Counted from the first letter of the stretch, positions 8,371 to 18,685 are shown. The stretch: DNA of 28,230 bases from Pinguiococcus pyrenoidosus (GCA_019677205.1 JAAMXY010000392.1:1-28230), one strand, 5' to 3'. Notes: a model not told the origin generated them from the sequence alone. Numbers and translations are program-made.

Positions 8371-10349
8371 ATGCGGAGTGTCGTTGGGGTGGCGCTCTCG
8401 CTGGCTTGCGCACAACAAGCCTCGGCGTTCTGTCCTGTACTTCAGCCGCATTCAACTTGGCGCTTCTCCGCCTCCAAGTTGCGCGTCGCGTCAGCTGATG
8501 AGGTGTCGACAGACGCCTGGGTATCTCGCTTCGGCACGGCGCCGGAGATCCGGGATGCGGCGCCGTTCTACAAGTTTTTCAGCTCTTTTTCCCACGAGAA
8601 GTACCCGGACAAGCCGGTTTTCCTCGAGCGCAGCGAGCTGGAAGCGGACTTTTCGGGGTATTTCACTCTGGAAGACCTGGGAGAGGCCGTAGAAAGCGAC
8701 GTGCTGCAGGCCGGGCGCGGCGTGGCGGGCCTGCAGAGCGGCTGGAAGATGGCGAGAGTGGGGCCCAAGGCTGCGGATAACTTTCTGGAGAAGAAGATGC
8801 GGCGGACTGACGTCCTGGAGGCCATACAGGCTGGTAAGTTCAACCAAGGAAGAAATGCAAAGCAAGAGGAGGTCGACGTTGCGGAGATTTCCTTTGTGTG
8901 TGTTGATGAGAGCTGACGTCTGGTTGCAACGTAGGGACCGTGGTCTTCAACAGCGCCGGAGCGCACATCCCCAAGCTCTCTGCGGTGTCTTTGGCCGCGG
9001 TGGAGGCCTTTGCGTTCCCCACCAACACCAATCTGTACATCACGGCTCGGAATAAGAAGCTCTCTGCTCCGCCGCATACGGACAAGCAGGACGTCTTCGT
9101 GATGCAGACGCAGGGCTTCAAGCACTGGAAGGTCTTCGCGCCGCCGGAGCCGGGCCTCACTCCCGACCGCGATCCGTACACGCGAGGCAAAGGAGACGAC
9201 GTCTGCGATGTTGCGAGCCTTGGAGAGCCGCTGCTGGATGTCATCTTGAAGCCTGGTGACGTCTTGTACGTCCCAGCCGCCTATCCGCACACGACGGATA
9301 CGCTGGTGCGCGAAGGGCAGGTGCCCCAAGAAGTGGCCGACCAAGACAGCGTGCACATGACCGTGGGCGTCGACACCTACATCTGGGGCCTCACGTACGC
9401 CTTTCTGCGCGCGCTGACGTACTTGAGGATGGGGAACGAAGACCGTGCCCTGGGAGGCATCCAGCAGCTGTACAGGGGCCCCATCAACCGGCTGCCCGAC
9501 GCCGTCTACGCCAAGCTTTGCCGATCTCTCCCTGCCAACTTTGTGGACCTGAAGGCAGGCGGCGTGGAGGAGGTCGCTGGAGAGCTGCAGCAGTGGGCGG
9601 CGGCCGCAGCAGTGGTCACAAAGTCCGAAGAGGACTTTGCCGCGATCCCTCCGGAGGAATGGGTCAAGACCGTGAGGAAGGCTCAGGAGCACTGTCAGGA
9701 TCTTCTGCACGTGTTCCGCACCATGTACACCGAGGCCATTGCGGAGGCGGAGCGGCGGCGGAAAAGCGCGGATCAGCCCATTCCAATCGAGAAGCTCAGC
9801 ATGTTCCGCGTCCGGCCCCACATGAACCGGCTGGAGGCGTTGATGGACGGCTTCATCAGCTACGCCACGGCCAGTCCCATGATGCAGAGAAACACGAACC
9901 CGAACCTGCCGGGGCCAAGTGATCTCACCAAGGCCGAGGAGGCCGTCCAGTGGGTGGCCGCAAAGGAGAATCCACCGAGTAGGGGAGATCTGGTCCAAGT
10001 TGACCTCGGCGGGGCATGGTTCGAAGCGAGGGTTCTAGCGGTACGTGGATTGCGGACGTCTGCCGCGTAGCCTTTCCCGCACCATGACGTGAGCTGACCC
10101 GCGCAATTCGATGGGATGATGCAGCCAAGGTCGGATGGTGCCTTCGACGTCGAGTATTTTGATGGCGAGATGGAGGGCGCGGTGGCGGCATCGCGGATTA
10201 AGGTACGGGATGAGCGTTCGGGAATGGAATCTTCGCGGCAGACTCACGAGTCTTCTGCACAGGTGCGGGCCGCGAGTCCGCAGGAAGAGATCCGGAAGGC
10301 AGAGAAAGCAGCGCAGAACAAGAAGAAGCAACGAAAGAGAAAGCGGTAG
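8371..10349 (+). CDS. JmjC/cupin_4-type 2-oxoglutarate oxygenase with plastid-like leader, Tudor-like domain and basic tail
   Basis: The core resembles the ribosomal-oxygenase group of JmjC/cupin_4 proteins (MINA/NO66 in animals, YcfD in bacteria), which hydroxylate ribosomal proteins using Fe(II) and 2-oxoglutarate. The metal triad is visible: His202 and Asp204 in PPHTDKQDVF, and distal His273 in AAYPHTTDT. Exons are 8371-8833, 8935-10040, 10125-10202 and 10263-10349, giving 577 residues; introns are 101, 84 and 60 bases, all GT-AG. The start at 8371 opens MRSVVGVALSLACAQQASAF, a signal peptide with the ASAF plastid cleavage motif. An ATG at 8239 would hide it. From about residue 505 a small beta domain (GDLVQVDLGGAWFEARVLA, then DGAFDVEYFDGE across the intron) looks Tudor-like. 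The last residues are very basic (KKKQRKRKR). Substrate and compartment are inferred. Confidence 0.88.
10203..10262 (+). other. Probable in-frame intron (60 bases) in the oxygenase gene
   Basis: The stretch runs from GTACGGGATG to TTCTGCACAG, is exactly 60 bases and is open in frame, so both spliced and retained forms end at the same stop (10349). The donor matches the GTACGG donor of GT47 copy 1. Splicing joins SRIK directly to VRAASPQEE; retention would insert 20 residues. Confidence 0.6.
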
Positions 10350-10413
10350 CTACGTAGAAACAGAGATCCGGCGCCACTCTTTCCCTTCTCTAGCCTAATT
10401 CTGAGTTTTCACA
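10350..10413. other. 64-base convergent spacer (oxygenase / phosphatase)
   Basis: The stop codons of the two convergent genes are separated by 64 bases of unremarkable sequence with no recognisable poly(A) signal. The two transcripts probably overlap at their 3' ends. Confidence 0.5.
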
Positions 10414-11746
10414 CTAGTGCGACGTAAGCGCGTCCTTGAGCTTCGCCCTCCATCCGGCGTCGAATCCAATACTGTCCAGATAGTTATTCACCGACCCATA
10501 CTCTTCTCGTATATGCTGCAAAGTAGACTCCATCACGTATCGCGGCGCCCTCAAAAAAGTCTCTGCGTCCAAATTCTGCTGCTCCAATGCACCCACCATC
10601 GCCTTGTTATCATTCAAATCCTAACGTCACGGAAACGTAGGGGAGGCCANNNNNNNNNNNNNNNNNNNNNNNNNNNNNNNNNNNNNNNNNNNNNNNNGAA
10701 GGGGGGGGGGTTAGAACAAACAAGCGTCAGTGCCTTTCTGGGAGATGTCCTGTGCTGCATCTGCCTGGGCTGCCGCAACGCACCTTGTAAGCCGAGTCCG
10801 AGAGGACGTAGTCGTTCAGCAGGGACTCGTCGTCGACGCCAATCGCGGCGAGCATGAGCATGACAATAAGTCCCGTGCGGTCCTTACCAGCCGTGCAGTA
10901 CAGGCCGATGGGATGTCGCGACTTGTCCGCGGCGATCTTGAGGATCATCGCCAGCTCCTTCCCCGACGACGTGAGCAGCAGATCGTTCAGGAGCGGCAAT
11001 CCTCCCTGGTTGACGTACTCTAGGACCAGCTCCCTGGCACGCCCGTACATCCTCTTGGAGAAGATGCCGCCGAGGAGCAGGCCCATGAAGGCGGCCTTGT
11101 GGCGCTTCCGCAGGCGCGTGAGCACGCCCATCTTGTAGGTGTTCTCATCCATGACGGAGATCATGAGGCGCTGCGGGTGGGTCGCCGGCTCCTGCGTGGG
11201 GTCCGCCACGGGCACGGGCTTGGCGCCGCGCTTGACCATCTTGGACTTGATCTTCTTGGCCGCCTTGCGCACGGCCTTCTTGCCGAGCGCCTCCTTGTCG
11301 CTGGAAGAACTCTGCTCCGGCACCTCTTCCATGCAGAAGCGGAACCACTGCTGCGTGACGCGACACCTGCGGAAGCTCTCAAAGTCCTCGTAGTACGGCG
11401 CGCAGTCCACCTTCTCGTCCATGAACAGCTCCTTGTCGCTGCGCAGGTCGATGAGCGTCTTCAGGCGCAGGTCTCCGCGGAGCGTCTCCATATCCGCGGC
11501 CGTCGCGTGGCTCGGGTAGCCCATGCGGACCAGCCGGTGGGGCTGGATGTTGGCGTTGCGCACACTGGCCAGGTCGCGCAGGTTCTTCACGGTGTCCAGC
11601 GGCACATTGGGGCTGGCAAGCGTGGGGAAGCCCTGCGACTCGTCGTTCAAGGGCAGCTGCACGGCCGCTAGCGGGCGCAAGCGCCACGCCGCGCGCAGGC
11701 TGAGCGACGGCACGCCAAGGATGAAGACAAGAACGAGACTCCTCAT
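10414..11746 (-). CDS. Tyrosine/lipid phosphatase-like protein (Y_phosphatase3 type) with N-terminal signal
   Basis: This is a predicted 389-residue phosphatase of the bacterial/fungal-like tyrosine phosphatase group. Exon 1 is 11746-10784 and exon 2 is 10620-10414, joined in phase 0 across an intron that contains an assembly gap. The catalytic loop is YCTAGKDRTGL, with Cys284 and Arg290 forming the C-x5-R signature. The GKDR form is shared with enzymes such as mycobacterial MptpB that also act on phosphoinositides, so lipid substrates are possible. The substrate-side motif LIDLRSDKEL is at 98-107. Exon 2 supplies the helical end typical of this family (YGSVNNYL, then WRAKLKDAL), which supports the splice. 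A Lys-rich insert spans about 151-175. The N terminus (MRSLVLVFILGVPSLSLRA) looks like a signal peptide followed by an Arg-containing stretch, so export or organelle import is possible. Confidence 0.85.
10650..10697. other. Assembly gap (48 N) beside a G run, inside the phosphatase intron
   Basis: Forty-eight N bases are followed at once by a run of about ten G (10700-10709). The gap falls entirely within the intron bounded by a phase-0 donor after 10784 and an acceptor before 10620 (both on the minus strand). The true gap length is unknown, so a small extra exon here cannot be excluded, although the two exons already join in a continuous family alignment. Confidence 0.95.
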
Positions 11747-12431
11747 GCCGCGGAACTACCGCATAGGCTGCGGCCGTAGCGAACGCCTCTCTTCGGGGAA
11801 AAGACGCCGACGTCGTCGGGAACGGGGGGATCGGCAGCCTCTTCAGTCCGGCCGGCCTAGTTGAGACGGACGGAAACAACTCGGGAGGAGAGCAGCTTCG
11901 GAGCTGGGGAGAACTGAGGAGTTGGGGCTCCGCTTCGGGAGACAGACGGACGCGGTTCTCAGCCGTAAACATGGCCGACGTCACAGGCTCGGGATCCACA
12001 CGAAAAGAAAAGTGGCACCGATTGGGTGAACCGCCGTGCGACGAGAGCGTGATTGGACAACTCCAAGATTTCGACAAGCTTCACCAACCGAGTCAGCCAA
12101 TGGATGGCGATAACCCCCCTGCAGCGTCAAGTTCGCGGCCAACAGAAGTGGAGACAGATGCCAAAGGGCCAATCGGAATCGTACAGATGGTTTTCCCTTG
12201 CGTCCAGCACGCTTCTCGTCATCCGATTTCTCGTTTCAAAAAGGTTTTCCAATTTCTGATTTTAGATTTCAGGTGCTTCCAGTTTCGAGGCTCGGATTGT
12301 GGTACTTCCCAGAAAATGTACCAAGGAGTTGCAACTGCAATCACACTATCTCACAAGACTATTGCAAGATCACCCCGTGTCCTACAGCTCAGTAAAAAGA
12401 AAGGATAGATCGGAGGAGAGAGATCCAAGAA
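11747..12431. promoter_or_regulatory. Divergent promoter interval with four CCAAT boxes
   Basis: This 685-base interval lies between the phosphatase start (minus) and the RCC1-gene start (plus). Four CCAAT pentamers occur within about 150 bases: ATTGG at 12021-12025 and 12052-12056, and CCAAT at 12097-12101 and 12169-12173. They are roughly equidistant from both starts. CCAAT boxes are the binding sites of NF-Y-type factors in many eukaryotes; their use here is inference. A pyrimidine/T-rich stretch (12229-12275) could belong to a 5' untranslated intron. No coding exon is supported. Confidence 0.45.
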
Positions 12432-15400
12432 ATGGACTCTGCAGCGTCTTTTTCCTTCTTGGGCGCTCCTTTCCTTCCCTTTGCTACTTCGAAGCGCGTA
12501 CATACGCTCATGATCGGCGGACATGCGTACCCGTACACTTGGGGCCGCGGGCCACACGGGCAACTGGGTGCCAAGAGCAGCAAGCCGCGGCCGGCGCCCA
12601 AGGCCATGGCGCACGTAGCTGGCCTCCAGGCCGTCGACGTCTCTGCCGGTCACGGGCATTCCTTGTTCAGCACAGCTTCAGGTCTGCTGCGCTTCCTACA
12701 TCTCAAAACGCTTCCCTGCTTGCCTGCAAGGCGGACTGATGCCCGGGGCTCTGCCGCAAGGTCTGGTGTTCGCCACGGGCGTCGGGACGCGTGGAGAGCT
12801 GGGGAGAGGCGGGGTCCGCGGCGCGAGCTTTCCTCGCCAGGTGTTCCCAACCGGAGTCTTTCGGAAGCCGCCGAGGGAGGGAGGCTCGGAGAAGCAGCGA
12901 GACGTCTCCTTCTGCGAAGTCGGCGCTGGACACGGCTTCTCGGTGGCGAGAGAGCCATGCCTTGAGGACTTGCTCAAACAGAGTCCGGAACTGCGCCGCG
13001 TGGCTCGCGCCGTAGACGAACTTCTCGATCATACCTTTCTTTCCGAGTACCTGATAGATATTGACGATGCTGAGGAGCAGGAGGAGGAGGAGGAGGACGA
13101 CGATGACGACGAGGAGGAGAAGGACAACGAGGAGGAGGACGACGACGACGATGACGACGAGGAGGAGAAGGACGAGGACGACGAGGAGGAGGACGAGGAG
13201 AACAAGGAGAGCAAAAACATAAACATAAACAAAACCAACAGCGGCAAGGACAACACCTCGTTGGTGGTTGCGGAAAACGAGAGGACCCTGCCGAGACTTG
13301 GACCAAAGCCTTGCTTTCCTTGGGAAGGCTGGTCGTCAGCGGCACACGTGCCAGTGGGGTATCCGAGCAGGTAGCCAAGACGTTCCGGTAACAATGCGCA
13401 ACGCTGGGCTCACTCCGCTGTGTTGCAAAGGACGCAAGCGAGTCTCGTCCATCTGCGCTCGTTCGTCCGTCAGCAGCTCTACCTCTTGAGAGAGGACCAT
13501 CAAGGACAGGTACATCTGATGAACGACGAACGGAGGTCACCGGCGGCAAGTCGTTCTCCAGAAAGGACTCGAGCTTTGGGTCATCTAACGCCTGCCCATT
13601 CCCGTTCCCATCCACAAACATTCGCGGGGAACTGGCAGATCTTCTCCTGGGGCGCAGGTCTACGAGGATCTCTCGGGCGCGGAGACGCGGGGGCGCGGCT
13701 CAACTCCAAACAGCCTCGGCGGGTGGAGATACCTTCGATGCGTCCCTTCTTTGAGCCACAGGTACTTTCGTCAGCGGTCTGCGGCAGCGTCCGGCGCTGA
13801 TGCCAGTCTCGCTCGAATTCCTCTACATCCTCACGTGTAACCACCACTTGCATTCATGATAGGCAAGGGTCGCAGCAGTCAAGATCTCGGTCGGCCTTGA
13901 GCACGTCTTGATGGTCAGCGACGGTGGCGAAGTCTTCTCGTGGGGCACAGGTGTGTTGATGTTCATTCAAGCTCCCGTTGCACGCTCCTTGCCAAGTCTC
14001 ACACAGGTTTGCGCCTGTTCAGGCAAAGATGGGCGGCTGGGGCATGGCGACTATGACGACGTTTATCGCCCCAAGAGAATCCTCGCCCTGCAAGGCGCTG
14101 GCGTCGCGCTGGTCTCGGCCGGCTTTGCCCACTCTTTGGCGGCCGCGAGAGACCCTCGCCGGGGCTTTGGACGAGTCTTTGCGTGGGGCCGCGGCGCGCT
14201 CGGCAGGCTGGGCAACCAACGGCATCAGAATCGGAATGCACCCCAGTGCATCGACTCGTACTTCCCCGCCTCGTTTGCCGACGGGCAGGTTAGGGACGTC
14301 GCCGCCGGCGGAGCGCATTCGCTGGTACTGCACTGGACGCCAAAGACGAGGTGAAAGGGAGCATCGAGGGTTTTGCACACGCTTTCGCTGAATCGATCTT
14401 AACATCTCCGCCTTCGCGTTTTTGCTCCATCTTTCGCCTCTCATCCCTAAGGTGCCGAAGACGTCCTTTTGGTGTTGAATGCCGCATGTACGCCTTCGGC
14501 AGAGGAGGGGAAGGCCAGCTGGGCTGCAGCTGGGTTGGCATGCAGCTTTCCGCATCGACACCGAAGGTTCGTCCCCATGTCAAACCCCCAGAGCAAGTGG
14601 TCCATCTCTGAAGTGCTCTGAACGCGCATCATGCAGTTGGTGAAGACGCCAGCGTGGCATGTCTTCGTCCAGGTCGCGGCGGGGAAGAACCACTCGCTGG
14701 CGCTCACCAACTACGGCGAGGTCTTCTCGTGGGGGGCCACCAACCGGCCGCAAATGTCCTTGGAAGAGTTGACAAGGTCCGCAAAGTGCCGAGCGCCGCC
14801 GCCGCCGAGGATTCCTCGCGTCGTGCATGTGTCCGGCGAGAGACACCATCGCATGCTCTTGAGCACCTCGTCCACCGAGTGTCGCGCGATTTCCGCCTTG
14901 GCTCAGTCGTTCACTGGCGTCACGAAAGATCCGGCGGCCATTAGCCCCGCGCTTCTTCGCGCGTATGCCACCGGATTCCGTAGCTCCAGTGGTGAGACTT
15001 TCCGTCAGCACGCGATCGCTCTCACGCCAACTGTGCTCCCAGCCTCGGGCATCAAGGGCAACAAGTTCTTTTGCAGCGTTCGCGGTGGCAGCGGCTACAG
15101 CGCCGGCGTCGCGCTGTATGAGCACTCGGTCAGTGCTGCGCAGGTGTTGTCGACGGAACCGACCGCAGACTTGCTGGCGACGTTTGGGCCCAAAAGCAAA
15201 GGCAAAGACGAGAGCGCCCATGTCACGAGAGGAATCCTTCGACATTGGCGTTGCATCCGCAGCGCCGGCGGTGCGTACGCTGCGACGAACAAGCGGCGCA
15301 TGTACTTCAGCGAGGCAAGCGGCGCTGTCTGCGCCACTTGTGCGCGATACTGCAGCGCTGAACGCTGGCGTTGTTCTCGACCTCGTATGCAGGAAATGCC

Positions 15401-17853
15401 GATCGTGGATCCGCTTGATGTGCGTCAACCTGCAACTTCAGACCCCTTTGTCGAGGTGGCCTGCGAAAAGATCTGCCGCTGCGGCCTCTCCAAAGACTGC
15501 AAGCTGCTGTTTTCGCACTGCGAGGGTCTTCCAAAGCGCTGTCTCTCCGCAGCATACGTGCTGCAGAGACTGTGGCGTCGGCGCCAAGGTGCTCTCCTGC
15601 GTAGGGAGATCCTACGAGCTCGGAAGCATACGCGCGACTCTTTCGTCTCTTCCTACTTCGCCGAAGCAGTTTGGGCGCAGGGCATCTTCAAGCGCATACA
15701 GATCCGCAGGCGGCGCCAGAAATTGCTTTGGGAAAGGCAGATGAAGCTGCTGGAGGACGCGCGGGCACAGCGAGTGCGTCAACATCGGCGGCTCCAGCGC
15801 TTTCTGCTGCGTATGGAGAGTCTGCGATCTGCGGTCGACGAGCACGTGCTAAGCGCCAGTGCCGCCAGATACTCATTGGCGTACTGGGCTCGCGTCGATC
15901 ACGCCAGCGCCGTCAACGGAGCTGTTCGGAAGATGAGCAGCGAGCACGAAGCGGCCCTGGGTACACCGCCGCTGCGGAAAGGACCGGCGTTCTTCAGCCG
16001 ACACGAGCTGCGCTCTCATCAGCGTCTCTTTTGCTCCTCTCACCGCCTCACGCCGAAGCAGTGCTTACGTCTGAGCAGAGATCTGCCGTACTTCGACGCC
16101 AATGCTGATGTCCACCTGGGCGATGCAGACGTCCGCCGACTGCTGCAACAGTACCTCCTGGTGCAGGGGGACTTCTGGAAGGACCACCTACGAAGCGCGG
16201 AGAAGCTGCGCTTGCGGGGCTTGCCTCGCGACGAGAGGGACGTCTCTGAGGACTGGGAGGCGTACTACGCGGACTTTGTCGAGAACGATGCCTACACCCC
16301 TGGCAAGTCCGCTTCACACCGACGAAGGAGGGTGGTGCCGCCGCTGGAGATTCTGAGGGCATCCACGAAGCGCGTCACGGCTGCGGAGCGCCGCGAGATG
16401 CAGAATGGCGTTGCGGCTCGTCGCAAGCGGTACCAGCAACGTCTGCGGGAGGCGGCAGAAATGGAGGCCGAGAGAGACTTGGGATCTCCGTCCTTTGCGA
16501 GGGAGTCCTTCGTCGAACGCCTGCAACGCCGCGTGCCTCGACAAGCGTCGATCGCCGCACCGGAGCGACTGTGTCGCCGAGTGGAGAGAGGACGGCAGCT
16601 CGTTTCGACGCGTCGCTCGGCAGCTCTGAACGACGCTGGCGGCGCGACGTCTCTGCCGCCGGTGTCGCTCTGCCGCAAGCACGATCGCAAGGGCAGAACC
16701 TTTGCTGACGAGAGCTTCATCAAGTGGGTGAAGCGGCTTCGTCCGGAAGTCGCTTCATCGCTCTGCGTGGCCGAAGGCCTGTGTCCCGAAGAGGAAGTCG
16801 TCCGCTCCTTTGCCGGGAGGGAAGCTCTCCGGTACCAGTCACAAGCATCGGCGTATTTCAGGTTCCTGCGTGGTTTTTCCATCGGCTGCCTGGAAGCTGA
16901 TACGAAGATCGGCTTGAGGCTCTCGCAGGCCGTGTCCCGTATGGGCGTGGCCACAAACACTCCAGGCCGAACTCGACGACCAGGCGCAAAACAGGAGAAC
17001 CGTTTCCTGGTGGAGAGCTTGGCGCTGAGCCAGGAGGACCGCCGCTCCGACTTGGGCAACACTGTCAAGGATCCGCTTGCTTCGCGGTCCAGCGAGAGAG
17101 CATCGCTGAGGGTCGTGGCGGAAGAGAGCCGACGCCAAGGCCGAGCGAGAGCTTCGAGCGTCGGAGCTCCTGAGAGGCTTCGTGCATCGGTGGTGAGGTG
17201 GCGACGCCGAGCGGAAGCGGCGTTTCCTATCTGGCAGAACGCTCGGACAAAGCATTTGCCAGTGATCCACCTGGATGCGGACTACCCGACGCTGCGGCAG
17301 GGCATTTTAAGCGTTGACGTCGCTGATGCGGCTAGCCTTGACAGAGACTACTGGATCGAGGAGAGCAAGATGCTCAAGCAGAGAGCGCAGCTGAATGGCT
17401 GGATGCAGAAGCCGTCAAGCGACTCGGGCACGGACACGGACACTGACGCAGATGATAGGAGCAGTCTTCTCGGCAAAAGCGACATGAAGCACGATGACTC
17501 CTCGCGAGTCGAGCTTGATGTCGCTGATGATGAGAAGCTGGCCGGCAGTGCGACGTCAACACGATATCCGCCCAAGACTGCTGCCAATGCGCTTGGACAC
17601 ACTCCATGGATTGCCTGTGACGACGGCTACGGCAACACGTATTACTACAACAAACACACGCAGGAGAGCACGTGGGAGATGCCGGCAGAGGTTCGGAAGC
17701 AGCTTGCTGACGAAAAGCGTCGTCAGGAACAGGAAGATCGAGAAGCAGCGAGGGCCAGGAGGCGCTTCGCCCGCTTTTGGAGGGACGATGATCTGCATGA
17801 TGGTTCGCATGATGATGATGGTTCGCATCATGATGATGATGATGATGGCTCGC

Positions 17854-17936
<83 letters not shown>

Positions 17937-18062
17937 AGCAAAAAGATGATTACCGATGAAGGAAAGATCATGGCGAGCGAAGAGCAGAGCGCCACTCAGA
18001 GAAGCCACTACGAGACCGCCATGGAAAGCGGCTACGGTGGCTGGGACGAGAGCTTATTCTGA
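12432..18062 (+). CDS. Large multidomain protein: RCC1 propeller, acidic insert, Cys-rich segment, IQ-like motif, WW domain, poly-Asp
   Basis: Eight exons (12432-12681, 12761-13370, 13431-13509, 13639-13761, 13863-13950, 14023-14350, 14452-14566, 14637-18062) join in frame to give 1672 residues, with introns of 60-129 bases. Residues about 33-610 contain seven RCC1-type blades, each with a form of xFxWGxGxxGxLG (YTWGRGPHGQLG, VFATGVGTRGELG, IFSWGAGLRGSLG, VFSWGTGKDGRLG, VFAWGRGALGRLG, MYAFGRGGEGQLG, VFSWGATNRPQM), so a complete propeller is likely. An Asp/Glu block (about 186-231) interrupts the second blade region. A Cys-rich stretch starts at 763 (CATCARYC, later CRCGLSKDC), an IQ-like helix is near 835-855, and a WW domain has its Trp pair at 1522 and 1544. 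Poly-Asp covers 1605-1631. No HECT or other catalytic domain is seen. A scaffold or chromatin/cytoskeletal regulator is a guess. Further small introns in the last exon cannot be excluded. Confidence 0.82.
13066..13202 (+). repeat. Acidic low-complexity tract (GAG/GAC-rich) in the RCC1 protein
   Basis: This GAG/GAC/GAT mixed tract encodes roughly 45 mostly acidic residues with a few Lys and Asn, followed by a KESKNININKTN stretch. The codons are mixed, which suggests an older, selected acidic segment rather than a recent pure triplet expansion. It sits in exon 2, between propeller blades. Confidence 0.8.
17856..17936 (+). repeat. (GAT)27 coding microsatellite
   Basis: Twenty-seven uninterrupted GAT codons encode 27 Asp in a row near the C terminus of the RCC1/WW protein. 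They are preceded by shorter GAT runs separated by GGTTCGCAT-type spacers (17802-17855), which encode Gly-Ser-His. The purity of the codon shows triplet expansion, and its length is likely to vary among strains. Confidence 0.95.
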
Positions 18063-18685
18063 AGCAGAACAAGGTCCCAGGACGTATTCAGCCAAGGCCG
18101 TCTGAAAGCTTGGCGCATGGTGAATCCCAATCAAATGCCAGCCTCCCAGAAAAGAAAGCTGGATGACTATATCTATATGTATGCATGATAGGAGAGGTAC
18201 ACAGATGTACTGTATGATAGATGATAGAAGTCACCAAGAGTATGTCTGATGACAGAAGGACGGCGGATGCAAGTGCAGCGTCACTGGAGAGTCCGGACTT
18301 CCCGGACCAGAGTCAACAATGAAAACAAGAGCATCCGGAGCAAATTTCGTATTCTCAGATGAACCTGATACACAGCGAAATTCAGGATGACGTTTCGGAA
18401 TATTTGAACCGAGATGAACGACGTAAGACAAAACCTCTTAAGAGCGCATTTTGCGCCACAGAATAAAATTTATCACTTCTTCAAGTCACCAGCAGCAGCG
18501 CCAGGAGTCTAGCTGGCCTGTCGTACGGCGTAGGGCGCCAGCGATCAAGTGCGAGGCTGATAAGATCCCATCGACGCTTGGCTCCGCATAGCAGCCTAGG
18601 CATCCGCAGTGCTCTTCTTGCGCTCCTGTCGACGCAGCGTGCTCAAATTTATCACAGCGCGAGGCCATAGGCCACTAGCCAAGAC
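18063..18685. other. Intergenic interval between the RCC1 and ankyrin genes
   Basis: This 623-base interval should hold the 3' end of the RCC1/WW gene and the promoter of the ankyrin gene. It has short TATG/ATGATAG-like motifs at 18170-18230 and an AATAAA at 18462-18467, about 400 bases after the upstream stop; its use as a poly(A) signal is uncertain. No coding exon or RNA gene is supported. Confidence 0.4.

Noticed and set aside
8568-9998. Long minus-strand frame (476 codons) opposite the oxygenase
   Set aside because: It crosses the confirmed intron region and lies antisense to a clear catalytic domain; no recognisable motif.
11099-11671. Plus-strand frame (190 codons) opposite the phosphatase
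   Set aside because: Antisense to an exon with clear phosphatase motifs; the Leu/Arg/His-rich product is typical of a shadow frame.
13029-13621. Minus-strand Ser/Pro/Arg-rich frames opposite the acidic tract
   Set aside because: Antisense of GAG/GAC repeats gives Ser/Pro/Arg runs automatically.
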